Below, piece by piece: positions 41,398 to 47,423 of a stretch of 47,423 bases of DNA. The first letter of the stretch is position 1; the number at the start of each line of letters is the position of its first letter. The stretch covers positions 1 to 47,423 of the forward strand of contig JACPCW010000090.1 of assembly GCA_016184365.1 (NCBI GenBank), given 5' to 3'. The notes under the pieces were generated by a model that was not told where the DNA came from, did not search any database, and was given only the letters and a program-made list of their open reading frames with translations. Source of the DNA: Candidatus Rokuibacteriota bacterium (GTDB lineage: Bacteria > Methylomirabilota > Methylomirabilia > Rokubacteriales > CSP1-6). Both the position numbers and the translations under genes were made by a program.

Positions 41398-41489
41398 GAT
41401 TGAAAGCCTCCGAACCGTGTCCGGTTTGTGCGTTGGTCGTGCGCCCGTGTGATGTGAGCCGCGCTCGGTGTTGGGTTAGCTCGCCGCGG

Positions 41490-41517
41490 ATTATAAACAA
41501 AACCGCTGCCTCCGCAA
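41490..41517 (-). promoter_or_regulatory. Promoter TTGCGG-N16-TATAAT for the acidic-protein operon
   Basis: On the minus strand, TTGCGG (41517-41512), 16-nt spacer, and a consensus TATAAT (41495-41490). It would give a leader of about 85 nt before ATG 41397 and its ribosome-binding site. This is the best housekeeping-type promoter match in the window. Confidence 0.6.
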
Positions 41518-41572
41518 TGGCTTGCGGACGCCATGGTAAACTCGAGCGGTTCGCCCGATCCGCTCCACGTTC

Positions 41573-41647
41573 GGCGGTGTAGCTCAGCGGCAGAGCAGGG
41601 GTCTCATAAGCCCCGTGTCGGAGGTTCAATTCCTCCCACCGCCACCA
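41573..41647 (+). tRNA. tRNA-Met (anticodon CAT)
   Basis: A full cloverleaf: acceptor GGCGGTG with CACCGCC, D arm GCTC/GAGC, anticodon stem GGGGT/GCCCC around CTCATAA (anticodon CAT), T arm GGAGG-TTCAATT-CCTCC, discriminator A and an encoded CCA end. G1-C72 pairs, so it is not the initiator; elongator tRNA-Met is most likely, though a tRNA-Ile2 (lysidine) cannot be excluded. A TAAACT hexamer at 41537-41542 is a possible -10. Confidence 0.95.
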
Positions 41648-41665
41648 TCCATCTTCACCGTCTGC

Positions 41666-41671
41666 TAGACT
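41666..41671 (+). promoter_or_regulatory. Candidate -10 box TAGACT for the enoyl-CoA hydratase gene
   Basis: TAGACT ends 8 nt before ATG 41680, and no ribosome-binding site is present, suggesting a leaderless mRNA. Read-through from the tRNA promoter 20 nt upstream is an alternative. Confidence 0.4.
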
Positions 41672-41679
41672 CCGGCCTC

Positions 41680-42462
41680 ATGAGTGACATCCTCGTCGAG
41701 CGTCGTGGCGGCATCGCCACCGTGGTCGTCAACAGGCCGCGCACGCGCAATGCCATCAGCCTGGCGATGTGGTCGGAGATCGCGCGCGTCACCGACGAGC
41801 TCGGGCGCGACGACGGCGTGCGCGCCGTCATCTATCGCGGCGCCGGCCGGGACGCGTTTGCGTCGGGAGCGGACATCTCGGAGTTCGCGGAGCAGCGGAA
41901 GGACATCGCGACCGCGCAACATTACAACGAGGTGTGGACGGCGGCGTACACGGCGGTGCGCCAGTGCCGGAAGCCGACGGTCGCGATGATCTTCGGATAC
42001 TGCATGGGCGGCGCAATGGCGATCGCGATGTCGTGCGATTTGCGATTCGCGGCGGACGGCTCGAAGTTCGGGATCCCCGCGGCCCGGCTCTCCATCGTCT
42101 ACGGCGCCGATGCCGTCGGGCAGCTCGTCGATCTCGTCGGCCCGGCGTACGCGAAGGACATCCTCTTTTCCGCGCGCACCGTCAGCGCGGAGGAGGCGCT
42201 GCGGATCGGCTTCATCCAGCGGCTGCTGCCCGTCACGGACCTCGAGCGATACACGTACGAGTATCTCGACACCGTCGTCGGGAACGCGCCGCTCTCGGTG
42301 ACGGGCGCGAAGGCGGCCGTGCAGTTCTATCTCGAGGGGCTCGACGACGACCGGCGCAAGCGGCTCAAAGACCTGGGCGTCGAGGCGCTCGAGAGCGCGG
42401 ACTACCGGGAGGGCACGCGGGCGTTCCTCGACAAGCGCCCGCCGCGGTTCACCGGCCGGTAG
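41680..42462 (+). CDS. Enoyl-CoA hydratase/isomerase family protein
   Basis: A 260-residue crotonase-fold protein. It has the CoA/oxyanion-hole segment FASGADISEFAEQR and the second oxyanion strand GYCMGGAMAIAMSCDLRFAA, then GIPAARLSIVYGADAVGQLV and SAEEALRIGFIQRLLP. It probably hydrates or isomerises an acyl-CoA; the acid/base Glu expected after the second segment is not obvious, so the exact reaction is open. The start ATG 41680 sits 33 nt behind the tRNA. Confidence 0.92.
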   Translation: MSDILVERRGGIATVVVNRPRTRNAISLAMWSEIARVTDELGRDDGVRAVIYRGAGRDAFASGADISEFAEQRKDIATAQHYNEVWTAAYTAVRQCRKPTVAMIFGYCMGGAMAIAMSCDLRFAADGSKFGIPAARLSIVYGADAVGQLVDLVGPAYAKDILFSARTVSAEEALRIGFIQRLLPVTDLERYTYEYLDTVVGNAPLSVTGAKAAVQFYLEGLDDDRRKRLKDLGVEALESADYREGTRAFLDKRPPRFTGR

Positions 42463-42501
42463 CCGGCCGCCCGAGCCCGGCCGCCGTCGTTCCGCTCCGC
42501 C

Positions 42502-43557
42502 GTGCGCGTCACCGTTCTGAGCTCCACGCCCGCCAGTCCGACCGAAGGGAGCGGCACGTTCGTCGCGACGGCCGGCCTCGTTCGCGGGCTGGCGGACGTC
42601 GGCATCGAGATCGACGTGCGACCGCTCGGGCGGCGCACCGGCTTTCACACGTTCGACCGCTTCCGCTACAACGTCTCCGCCGCGCTCCGGCCGCCGTCGG
42701 CGGACGTCGTCCTCGGCGTCGATCTCGATGGGTTCCTGTGGGCGTGCCGCCGTCGCCGGCCGAAGTTCGTCGTGTCGCTGAAGGGCGTGATCGCCGACGA
42801 GATGACCCACGAGCGCGGCTGGGTGCGCACGCTGCTCGGGATTCAGGCCCGGTGGGAGCGCGCGAACGCGCACCGTGCCGACGTCGTCGTGGCGTCGAGC
42901 ACGTACGCGGCCGAGACGGCGCGTCGCCTCTACGGTCTCGGGCATCCGGTTCGGACGATCCCGGAGCCGATCGATCTCGCCGGATGGCGCGCGCGTCTCG
43001 CCGCGGCCGGCGCGCGTCGTCCCGGGCCACCGACGGTGCTGTGCGTGGCGCGGATGTACCCGCGCAAGCGCATCGCGGACCTGCTGCATGCGGCGCGGCT
43101 GCTCACGGAACGAATCCCGGAGCTGCGGACGCGCATCGTAGGGAAGGGACCGGAGTACGCGGCGTTGCGCGATCTGTCGAACCGGCTGGCGCTCGGCGCG
43201 CACGTGACGTTTCTCGGCGACGTGGGCGCGCGAGCGCTGGCGGTAGAATACGTGAATGCCGATCTGTTCTGTCTGCCGAGCGTGCAGGAAGCGTTCGGCA
43301 TCGTCTTCGCTGAAGCCATGGCCGCCGGACTTCCCGTCGTCGCGTGTCGCGCTGCTGCCGTGCCCGAAGTCGTGGAGCACGAGCGCACGGGCCTGCTCGT
43401 GAGCCCGCGCCGTGCCGACGAGCTCGCCACGGCGATCGAGCGCGTCGTGCGCGACGTGACGTTGCGCCGTACGCTGGGCGCCGCCGGCACCACGCGGGTC
43501 GAAGCGTTCGATCTTCCGCGCGTCGCGCGCGCGTGGCGCGAGGTCCTCGACGCATGA
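42502..43557 (+). CDS. Glycosyltransferase family 4 protein, head of pterin operon
   Basis: A 351-residue GT-B glycosyltransferase of GT4 type. It has an N-terminal acceptor domain with SSTPASPTEGSGTFVATAGL, a donor domain with ARMYPRKRIADLLHAARLL, the IVGKGPEYAAL strand, and the nucleotide-sugar motif EAFGIVFAEAMAAGLPVVA (E-x7-E). GTG 42502 is the first start of the domain. The stop overlaps the first pterin gene by 4 nt, and the next three junctions are also 4-nt overlaps. A sugar transferase so tightly coupled to GTP cyclohydrolase and pyruvoyl-pterin synthases suggests pterin glycosylation, as in cyanobacteria and Chlorobium; that is inference. Confidence 0.9.
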   Translation: MRVTVLSSTPASPTEGSGTFVATAGLVRGLADVGIEIDVRPLGRRTGFHTFDRFRYNVSAALRPPSADVVLGVDLDGFLWACRRRRPKFVVSLKGVIADEMTHERGWVRTLLGIQARWERANAHRADVVVASSTYAAETARRLYGLGHPVRTIPEPIDLAGWRARLAAAGARRPGPPTVLCVARMYPRKRIADLLHAARLLTERIPELRTRIVGKGPEYAALRDLSNRLALGAHVTFLGDVGARALAVEYVNADLFCLPSVQEAFGIVFAEAMAAGLPVVACRAAAVPEVVEHERTGLLVSPRRADELATAIERVVRDVTLRRTLGAAGTTRVEAFDLPRVARAWREVLDA

Positions 43558-43961
43558 CCGACGTCGCGTCCAGCACGCGGCGGTTCACGTTCTCCGCCGG
43601 TCACCGCTATCAGGTCGATGCGTGGTCGGCGACGGAGAACGAGCGCGCGTTCGGGCGGCTCACCATCCCGCACGGGCACAACTACACCGTCGACGTCACC
43701 GTCCGCGGTCCGATCGATGCGACCACCGGCATGATGATGGACCTGGCGGAGCTGAAGCGCGTCGTCGCGGAGACGGTGGTCGAGCGGTTCGATCACGCCG
43801 ACCTCAACGCCGATCCGCTGTTTCGCGGCAAGGTCCCGACGACGGAGAACATCGCGATCGTGATCTGGGATTTGCTCGCCCCGAAGCTGGGTCTGGAGCG
43901 TCTCGCGCGGATTCGTGTGTTCGAAGATCCGACGCTCTGGGTCGACTACGAGGGCGCATGA
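43554..43961 (+). CDS. 6-pyruvoyl-tetrahydropterin synthase homologue 1, lacks catalytic Cys
   Basis: A 135-residue T-fold protein of the PTPS/QueD family. The zinc ligands are His17 (FSAGH) and His40/His42 (HGHNYTVDV). The later motifs FDHADLN (Asp-His of the catalytic relay), TTENIAIVIWDLL and IRVFEDPTLWVDY are present. The loop before HGH reads AFGRLTIPHGH where active PTPS/QueD has a Cys (typically FGKCNN..GHGH), so the proton-transfer Cys is missing. It may catalyse a different step, as Cys-less PTPS paralogues do, or act as a partner of homologue 2. Both neighbours overlap by 4 nt. Confidence 0.9.
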   Translation: MTDVASSTRRFTFSAGHRYQVDAWSATENERAFGRLTIPHGHNYTVDVTVRGPIDATTGMMMDLAELKRVVAETVVERFDHADLNADPLFRGKVPTTENIAIVIWDLLAPKLGLERLARIRVFEDPTLWVDYEGA

Positions 43962-44389
43962 GCGTCACGACGCCGGCGCGGTCGCATCGGGTGGCGCTCA
44001 CGCGCGCGTACCATTTCAGCGCGGCACATCGGCTGTCGACGCCGGCGCTCGGTCCCGAAGAGAACGCGCGACTGTATGGTCCGTGTCACCGGCCGCACGG
44101 CCACAACTACTACGTCGAGGTGACCGTGACCGGCCCGCCCGATCCGCAGACCGGCATGGCGTTCGACCTCCGCGTGCTCGACGCCGCCGTGGAACGTGCG
44201 GTCGTCGGCGAGGTCGATCACCGCGCGCTCGAGGACGTCCCGCTCCTCGCCGGCGTCATCACGACCGGTGAAGGGCTCGCGCGCGCGTTCTTCCACACGC
44301 TCGAGGCGGAGCTGCCGCACGGCACGCTCGCCGGCGTCGTCGTTCAGGAGACCGCGAAGAACCGGTTCGAATACCGGAGTGGCGCATGA
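43958..44389 (+). CDS. 6-pyruvoyl-tetrahydropterin synthase homologue 2
   Basis: A 143-residue PTPS/QueD-family protein with zinc ligands His24 (FSAAH) and His47/His49 (HGHNYYVEV) and a Cys at position 43 in [10 protein letters not shown], where the catalytic Cys belongs. The Asp-His pair is in [10 protein letters not shown], and the substrate-anchoring Glu is in [13 protein letters not shown]. It should convert 7,8-dihydroneopterin triphosphate to a 6-pyruvoyl- or 6-carboxy-pterin. Lying next to folE and an SDR rather than queC/queE, tetrahydropterin synthesis is favoured over queuosine. Confidence 0.92.
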   Translation: MSVTTPARSHRVALTRAYHFSAAHRLSTPALGPEENARLYGPCHRPHGHNYYVEVTVTGPPDPQTGMAFDLRVLDAAVERAVVGEVDHRALEDVPLLAGVITTGEGLARAFFHTLEAELPHGTLAGVVVQETAKNRFEYRSGA

Positions 44390-44985
44390 CGGAACGCGAG
44401 GCGATGACGGAGCGCGAAGAGCGCATCGCGAAGCTGGTCGGTGAGCTGCTGGCGCAGCTCGGCGAGGACGCGACGCGCGAGGGGCTGGCGAAGACGCCGG
44501 AGCGCGTGGCGAAGGCGTTCACGTATCTGACGTCGGGCTACACGCGCGACGTGCACGACATCCTGAACGACGCGATGTTCGTCGAGGAATACGACGAAAT
44601 GGTCGTCGTGAAGGACATCGACGTGTTCTCCGTCTGCGAGCACCACCTCCTGCCCTTCATCGGGAAATGCCACGTGGCGTACATGCCGAAGTCGAAGATC
44701 GTCGGCCTGTCGAAGATCCCGCGCCTCGTCGAGATGTTCAGCCGGCGGTTGCAGGTGCAGGAGCGGCTGACGACGCAGATCGCGAACACGCTGAACGAGG
44801 CGCTCCAGCCGCGCGGCGTCGCCGTCGTCATGGAGGCGGTCCACCTGTGCATGATCATGCGCGGCGTCGAGAAGCAGAACTCGAAGGCGGTGACGTCGGC
44901 GATGCTCGGCGCGTTCCGCGATCGGCCGGAGACGCGCGCGGAGTTCATGGAGCTCATCAAGTCGGGCCGCGGACTGCAGATATGA
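44386..44985 (+). CDS. folE: GTP cyclohydrolase I (FolE)
   Basis: A 199-residue GTP cyclohydrolase I, normal length. It has the zinc motif [19 protein letters not shown] and the second Cys in [28 protein letters not shown] and [17 protein letters not shown] complete the family pattern. It makes 7,8-dihydroneopterin triphosphate from GTP, the substrate of the two upstream PTPS proteins. The start ATG overlaps homologue 2 and the stop overlaps the SDR gene, each by 4 nt. Confidence 0.97.
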   Translation: MTEREAMTEREERIAKLVGELLAQLGEDATREGLAKTPERVAKAFTYLTSGYTRDVHDILNDAMFVEEYDEMVVVKDIDVFSVCEHHLLPFIGKCHVAYMPKSKIVGLSKIPRLVEMFSRRLQVQERLTTQIANTLNEALQPRGVAVVMEAVHLCMIMRGVEKQNSKAVTSAMLGAFRDRPETRAEFMELIKSGRGLQI

Positions 44986-45782
44986 ACGGGCATGAGGCCG
45001 ACGAGCGGGCCGGCTTTGCCGGGCCGCTCGGAGCGTCGGGGGGTTCGGGGGGCCATGTCGGGGCCCCCCGACAGATGCACGGCCAGGTCGCGATCGTCAC
45101 CGGCGCCGGCCGCGGTATCGGACGCGCCGTCGCGTCTGCGCTGGCCGCGGAGGGCGCGTCGGTCGTGCTCGCGGCGCGGACGCGCGCCGAGCTGGCGGCG
45201 GTGGCGGAGGAGCTTCACGCCGCCGGCCGTACCGCGCTCGCGGTGCCGGCCGACGTGCGCGAGGAGCGCGACGTGATCGCGCTCGTCGACGAGACGCTCG
45301 GGCGACTCGATCGCGTCGACGTGCTGGTCAACGCCGCCGGCACGGCGTCCTTCGGACCGGTGGTGGATGCGAAGACCGACGAGTGGGACGCGATGCTCGC
45401 GGTCAACCTGCGCGGCGCGATGCTGATGAGTCGCGCGGTGCTCCGGCCCATGCTGCGCCAGCAGCGCGGCACGATCATCTCGATCGCGTCGATCGTGGCG
45501 CGGCGCCCGATTCCGAACTGCGCGGCGTATGCTGCGACGAAGGCGGGCCTCATCGCGTTTTCGCGCGTGCTCGCCGAGGAGGTCCGGCCGGCTCTCCGGG
45601 TCGGCGTGCTGCTGCCCGGCGCCGTCGATACGCCGCTCTGGGACGCGATCGGCGGCGGTCCTGACCGGTCGCGGATGCTGTCGGCGCACGACGTCGCACG
45701 CGGCGTGGTTTTCATGGCGACGCTGCCGCCGAACGCCGCGCTGGAGGACCTCACGCTGATGCCGGCGGGGGGTATCCTGTGA
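44982..45782 (+). CDS. SDR family oxidoreductase, sepiapterin-reductase candidate
   Basis: A 266-residue classical short-chain dehydrogenase. It has the nucleotide motif [33 protein letters not shown] (NAG), the Ser in [10 protein letters not shown] and the catalytic YAATK. In tetrahydrobiopterin synthesis the step after PTPS is done by an SDR (sepiapterin reductase), so this is its candidate. The specificity itself cannot be read from sequence, and FabG-like activity is the alternative. ATG 44982 overlaps folE by 4 nt. The first 31 residues are encoded by copy (g) of the double-hairpin element and precede the fold; ATG 45075 would give the bare domain. Confidence 0.88.
   Translation: MNGHEADERAGFAGPLGASGGSGGHVGAPRQMHGQVAIVTGAGRGIGRAVASALAAEGASVVLAARTRAELAAVAEELHAAGRTALAVPADVREERDVIALVDETLGRLDRVDVLVNAAGTASFGPVVDAKTDEWDAMLAVNLRGAMLMSRAVLRPMLRQQRGTIISIASIVARRPIPNCAAYAATKAGLIAFSRVLAEEVRPALRVGVLLPGAVDTPLWDAIGGGPDRSRMLSAHDVARGVVFMATLPPNAALEDLTLMPAGGIL
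45007..45071 (+). repeat. Copy (g) of the double-hairpin element inside the SDR gene
   Basis: Hairpin 1 is CCGGC, triloop TTT, GCCGG, then a linker GCTCGGAGCG. Hairpin 2 has a perfect 10-bp stem, TCGGGGGGCC (45045-45054) with GGCCCCCCGA (45062-45071), loop ATGTCGG. It is read in frame ([13 protein letters not shown]) at the N-terminus of the SDR protein. Confidence 0.85.
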
Positions 45783-45836
45783 TACGATTGATCCGGTTAA
45801 ACCGCAGAAAACGCAAAGAATTCAAGGGGGCCGCCG

Positions 45837-46163
45837 ATGCTCACGCTCACTGAGACCGCCGCGCAGAAGATTTCCGAGCTCCGACTGGAGGAAGGCAAGC
45901 CCGAGTGGGGACTCCGGGTCCGACTCGTGGGCGGCGGCTGCTCCGGTATGAGCTATGAGCTCGGCTGGGAGGACCAGGAGACGACGGGCGACCAGGTCGT
46001 GGAATCCCACGGCATCAAGGTCTTCGTCGACCAGCACAGCATGTCGTACCTCGCGGGCAGCGAGATCGACTTCGTTGCGAACGACATGATGGGCGCCGGC
46101 TTCGCGATCAAGAATCCGAACGTGAAGTCGAGCTGCGGCTGCGGCCAGTCCCACCGGTTCTAG
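45837..46163 (+). CDS. A-type iron-sulfur carrier protein (IscA/ErpA family)
   Basis: A 108-residue protein with the three conserved cysteines of A-type carriers: Cys35 in GGGCSGMSYEL, and Cys100 and Cys102 in SSCGCGQSHRF. It binds or hands over Fe-S clusters to apo-proteins. IscA, ErpA and SufA cannot be separated by sequence alone. It starts 54 nt after the SDR gene, behind a short AT-richer stretch (GATACGATTGATCCGGTTAA) that may hold its promoter. Confidence 0.95.
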   Translation: MLTLTETAAQKISELRLEEGKPEWGLRVRLVGGGCSGMSYELGWEDQETTGDQVVESHGIKVFVDQHSMSYLAGSEIDFVANDMMGAGFAIKNPNVKSSCGCGQSHRF

Positions 46164-46173
46164 TGTCTTCGTC

Positions 46174-46845
46174 GTGAAGGTGCGAGTCCGTCTCTTCGCC
46201 CGGTACCGCGAAGCGGCCGGGCAAGAGCGGCTCGACCTCGACCTCCCCGAAGGCGGCACCGTCGAGTCGGCCTGGCAGGCCGTCGTCAGCCGCCACCCGC
46301 AGCTCTCCGATTACCGGCCGTACACGCTCTTCGCCGTCGGTCACGACTATGTCGTCCCCGAGCACGAATTGAAGCCGGACGACGAGCTCTGCCTGTTTCC
46401 GCCGGTCAGCGGCGGCAGTGACGGCGACAGCTTCCGGGTCGTGGAGCGTCCGCTTTCCCCGGACGCCGTCGCCGACGCGGTCGCGGATGCCGGCGCCGGC
46501 GGGATCGCGATCTTCTCCGGCGTCGTCCGCAATCAGACCGGCGGACGCGCCGTGAAGTTCCTCGAGTACGAGGCGCACGCGCCGATGGCCGAGACGAAGA
46601 TGCGCGAGATCGGCGACGCCATCCGGGCGCGGTGGTCGGGCGTGCGCCGGATCGCCATGCTCCACCGCGTCGGTCGGCTCGAGATCGGCGAGTCGAGCGT
46701 GCTGATCGGCGTGTCCGCCGCCCACCGCGGCGAGGCGTTCGCCGCCTGCCAGTACGCGATCGACACGCTCAAGCGGACGGTGCCCGTGTGGAAGAAGGAG
46801 CACTTCGAGGACGGCGAGGTCTGGGTCGGTCTGCAGGGCGGGTGA
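46174..46845 (+). CDS. Fused molybdopterin synthase MoaD-MoaE (MoaX-like)
   Basis: A 223-residue fusion. Residues 1-81 are a ubiquitin-fold MoaD, ending FPPVSGG. Residues about 85-223 are MoaE, with AGGIAIFSGVVRNQTGGRAV, LEYEAHAPMAETKM, HRVGRLEIGESSVLIGVSAA and the catalytic VPVWKKEHFEDG with its Lys pair. MoaD normally needs a free C-terminal Gly-Gly to carry the thiocarboxylate. Here Gly80-Gly81 are internal, so cleavage after them is expected, as described for MoaX of Mycobacterium tuberculosis. The start is GTG 46174; the stop overlaps tilS by 4 nt. Confidence 0.93.
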   Translation: MKVRVRLFARYREAAGQERLDLDLPEGGTVESAWQAVVSRHPQLSDYRPYTLFAVGHDYVVPEHELKPDDELCLFPPVSGGSDGDSFRVVERPLSPDAVADAVADAGAGGIAIFSGVVRNQTGGRAVKFLEYEAHAPMAETKMREIGDAIRARWSGVRRIAMLHRVGRLEIGESSVLIGVSAAHRGEAFAACQYAIDTLKRTVPVWKKEHFEDGEVWVGLQGG

Positions 46846-47423
46846 CGGTCCTCGACGCCGTACGCGACACGATTCGCCGCCATGCGATGCTCGCCGGCGG
46901 CGAACGTGTCTTGGTGGCCGTCTCGGGCGGCGCCGACTCCGTGGCGCTGCTGTACACGCTGCTCGCGCTCCGCGCAGAGCTCGGTCTCGAGCTCCACGTC
47001 GTCCACGTCGATCACCAGCTTCGACCTGATTCGTCACGCGACGCGGCGTTCGTCGCGGCGCTCGCGGCGCGACTGGACGTGCCGGCCGACGTCGTCACCG
47101 TCGACGTCGCGCGCGCCGGATCGCTCGAAGATGCGGCGCGCCACGCGCGGTACGCCGCGCTCGACGCGCGCGCGGCCGCGATCGGCGCCACGCGCATCGC
47201 CATCGGGCACACCGCCGACGACCAGGCCGAGACGGTCGTCATGCGCCTCCTCGAGGGCGCCGGCCCGCGTGGCCTCGCCGCCATTCCCCCGGTCCGGGGC
47301 CGCATCGTGCGGCCGCTGATCGAGACACGCCGCGCGGCGATCGCCGACATGCTCCGCGCGGCCGGCCACGAGTGGCTCGAGGATCCGTCGAATGCCGATC
47401 CTCGCTTCCTGCGCAATCGCATC
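46842..47423 (+). CDS. tilS: tRNA(Ile)-lysidine synthase TilS, N-terminal part
   Basis: The frame from GTG 46842 is open to the window end (194 codons). It contains the PP-loop ATP-pyrophosphatase motif VSGGADSVALL, the HVDHQLRPDSSRDAAFV segment and GHTADDQAETVVMRLLEGAG, all diagnostic of TilS, and ends in DPSNADPRFLRNRI. TilS changes C34 of tRNA-Ile2(CAU) to lysidine so that it reads AUA. The gene overlaps the MoaD-MoaE gene by 4 nt (GTGA). The C-terminal substrate-binding domains lie beyond the window. Confidence 0.93.
   Translation, partial: MTVLDAVRDTIRRHAMLAGGERVLVAVSGGADSVALLYTLLALRAELGLELHVVHVDHQLRPDSSRDAAFVAALAARLDVPADVVTVDVARAGSLEDAARHARYAALDARAAAIGATRIAIGHTADDQAETVVMRLLEGAGPRGLAAIPPVRGRIVRPLIETRRAAIADMLRAAGHEWLEDPSNADPRFLRNRI

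Noticed and set aside
41000-41452. Plus-strand Ser-rich ORF over the triplet tract
   Set aside because: Poly-Ser is just the complement of the GAN tract. The minus-strand ORF has the promoter and ribosome-binding site.
41573-41647. Initiator tRNA-fMet
   Set aside because: The first acceptor pair is a normal G1-C72, whereas bacterial initiator tRNA has a mismatch there, and the anticodon stem lacks three consecutive G-C pairs next to the loop.
43554-44389. QueD for queuosine synthesis
   Set aside because: No queC, queE or queF is nearby, and the neighbours are folE, an SDR and a glycosyltransferase. Tetrahydropterin synthesis fits better, though QueD activity of homologue 2 is not excluded.

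Overview
The window is about 47 kb of very GC-rich bacterial DNA, densely packed with genes. At least sixteen neighbouring gene pairs overlap by exactly 4 nt (ATGA or GTGA). The gene mix is oxidoreductases, hydantoinase/oxoprolinase-type enzymes, a thiolase with an OB-fold partner, DUF3047, macro-domain and MoxR/VWA genes, and gas-vesicle genes. This suits an uncultured soil or groundwater lineage such as Rokubacteria/Methylomirabilota or a deltaproteobacterial relative. That placement is inference from gene content; no rRNA gene is present. Both ends cut genes: a multi-GAF sensor at the left and tilS at the right.

Layout. 1-3.1 kb (minus): multi-GAF sensor behind a Ste24-like M48 peptidase. 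3.2-8.5 kb (plus): MoxR ATPase, CoxE-like VWA protein, SGNH hydrolase, retropepsin-like protein, DUF3047 protein, macro-domain protein. 8.5-9.5 kb (minus): a small exported helical protein and a frame-disrupted ORF. 9.8-18.2 kb (plus): a 1129-aa FAD amine-oxidase-type enzyme, a 1340-aa chimeric regulator (sigma54-type AAA+, Fis helix-turn-helix, cyclase-like domain, STAND ATPase, TPR) and an acetoacetate-decarboxylase-like protein. 18.2-20 kb (minus): DUF35 OB-fold protein and thiolase-like protein. 20.3-27.7 kb (minus): a gas-vesicle operon reading gvpA/J, histidine kinase, receiver, gvpG, duplicated Get3/ArsA-like ATPase, gvpF, gvpJ/S, gvpL, gvpK. 27.8-33.2 kb (plus): hyuA, hyuB, LLM flavin oxidoreductase, YfcE-like phosphoesterase. 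33.2-37.3 kb (minus): MFS transporter and uvrA. 37.4-39.6 kb (plus): an NtrC-type response regulator and, behind a textbook sigma54 promoter, two small unknown genes. 39.8-41.4 kb: cytochrome c lipoprotein convergent with a PuuD-like membrane protein and an extremely acidic protein. Then come tRNA-Met(CAT) and an enoyl-CoA hydratase, and at 42.5-45.8 kb (plus) a fully overlapping operon: glycosyltransferase, two 6-pyruvoyl-tetrahydropterin-synthase homologues, folE and an SDR. The window ends with an A-type Fe-S carrier, a fused MoaD-MoaE and tilS.

The most unusual feature is a dispersed family of GC-rich double-hairpin elements. The second hairpin usually has the loop ATGTCGG, and its stem shows compensatory changes between copies. 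About ten copies occur, four of them in an 83-84 nt tandem array. Some abut start codons, and some lie inside the coding regions of hyuB, the SDR gene and gvpJ/S. Other leads are the gas-vesicle operon with a built-in two-component system and a Get3-like double ATPase, the candidate glycosylated-pterin operon, the sigma54-controlled small-protein operon followed by TGATTCG repeats, and several genes whose -10 box lies only 7-9 nt before the start codon.
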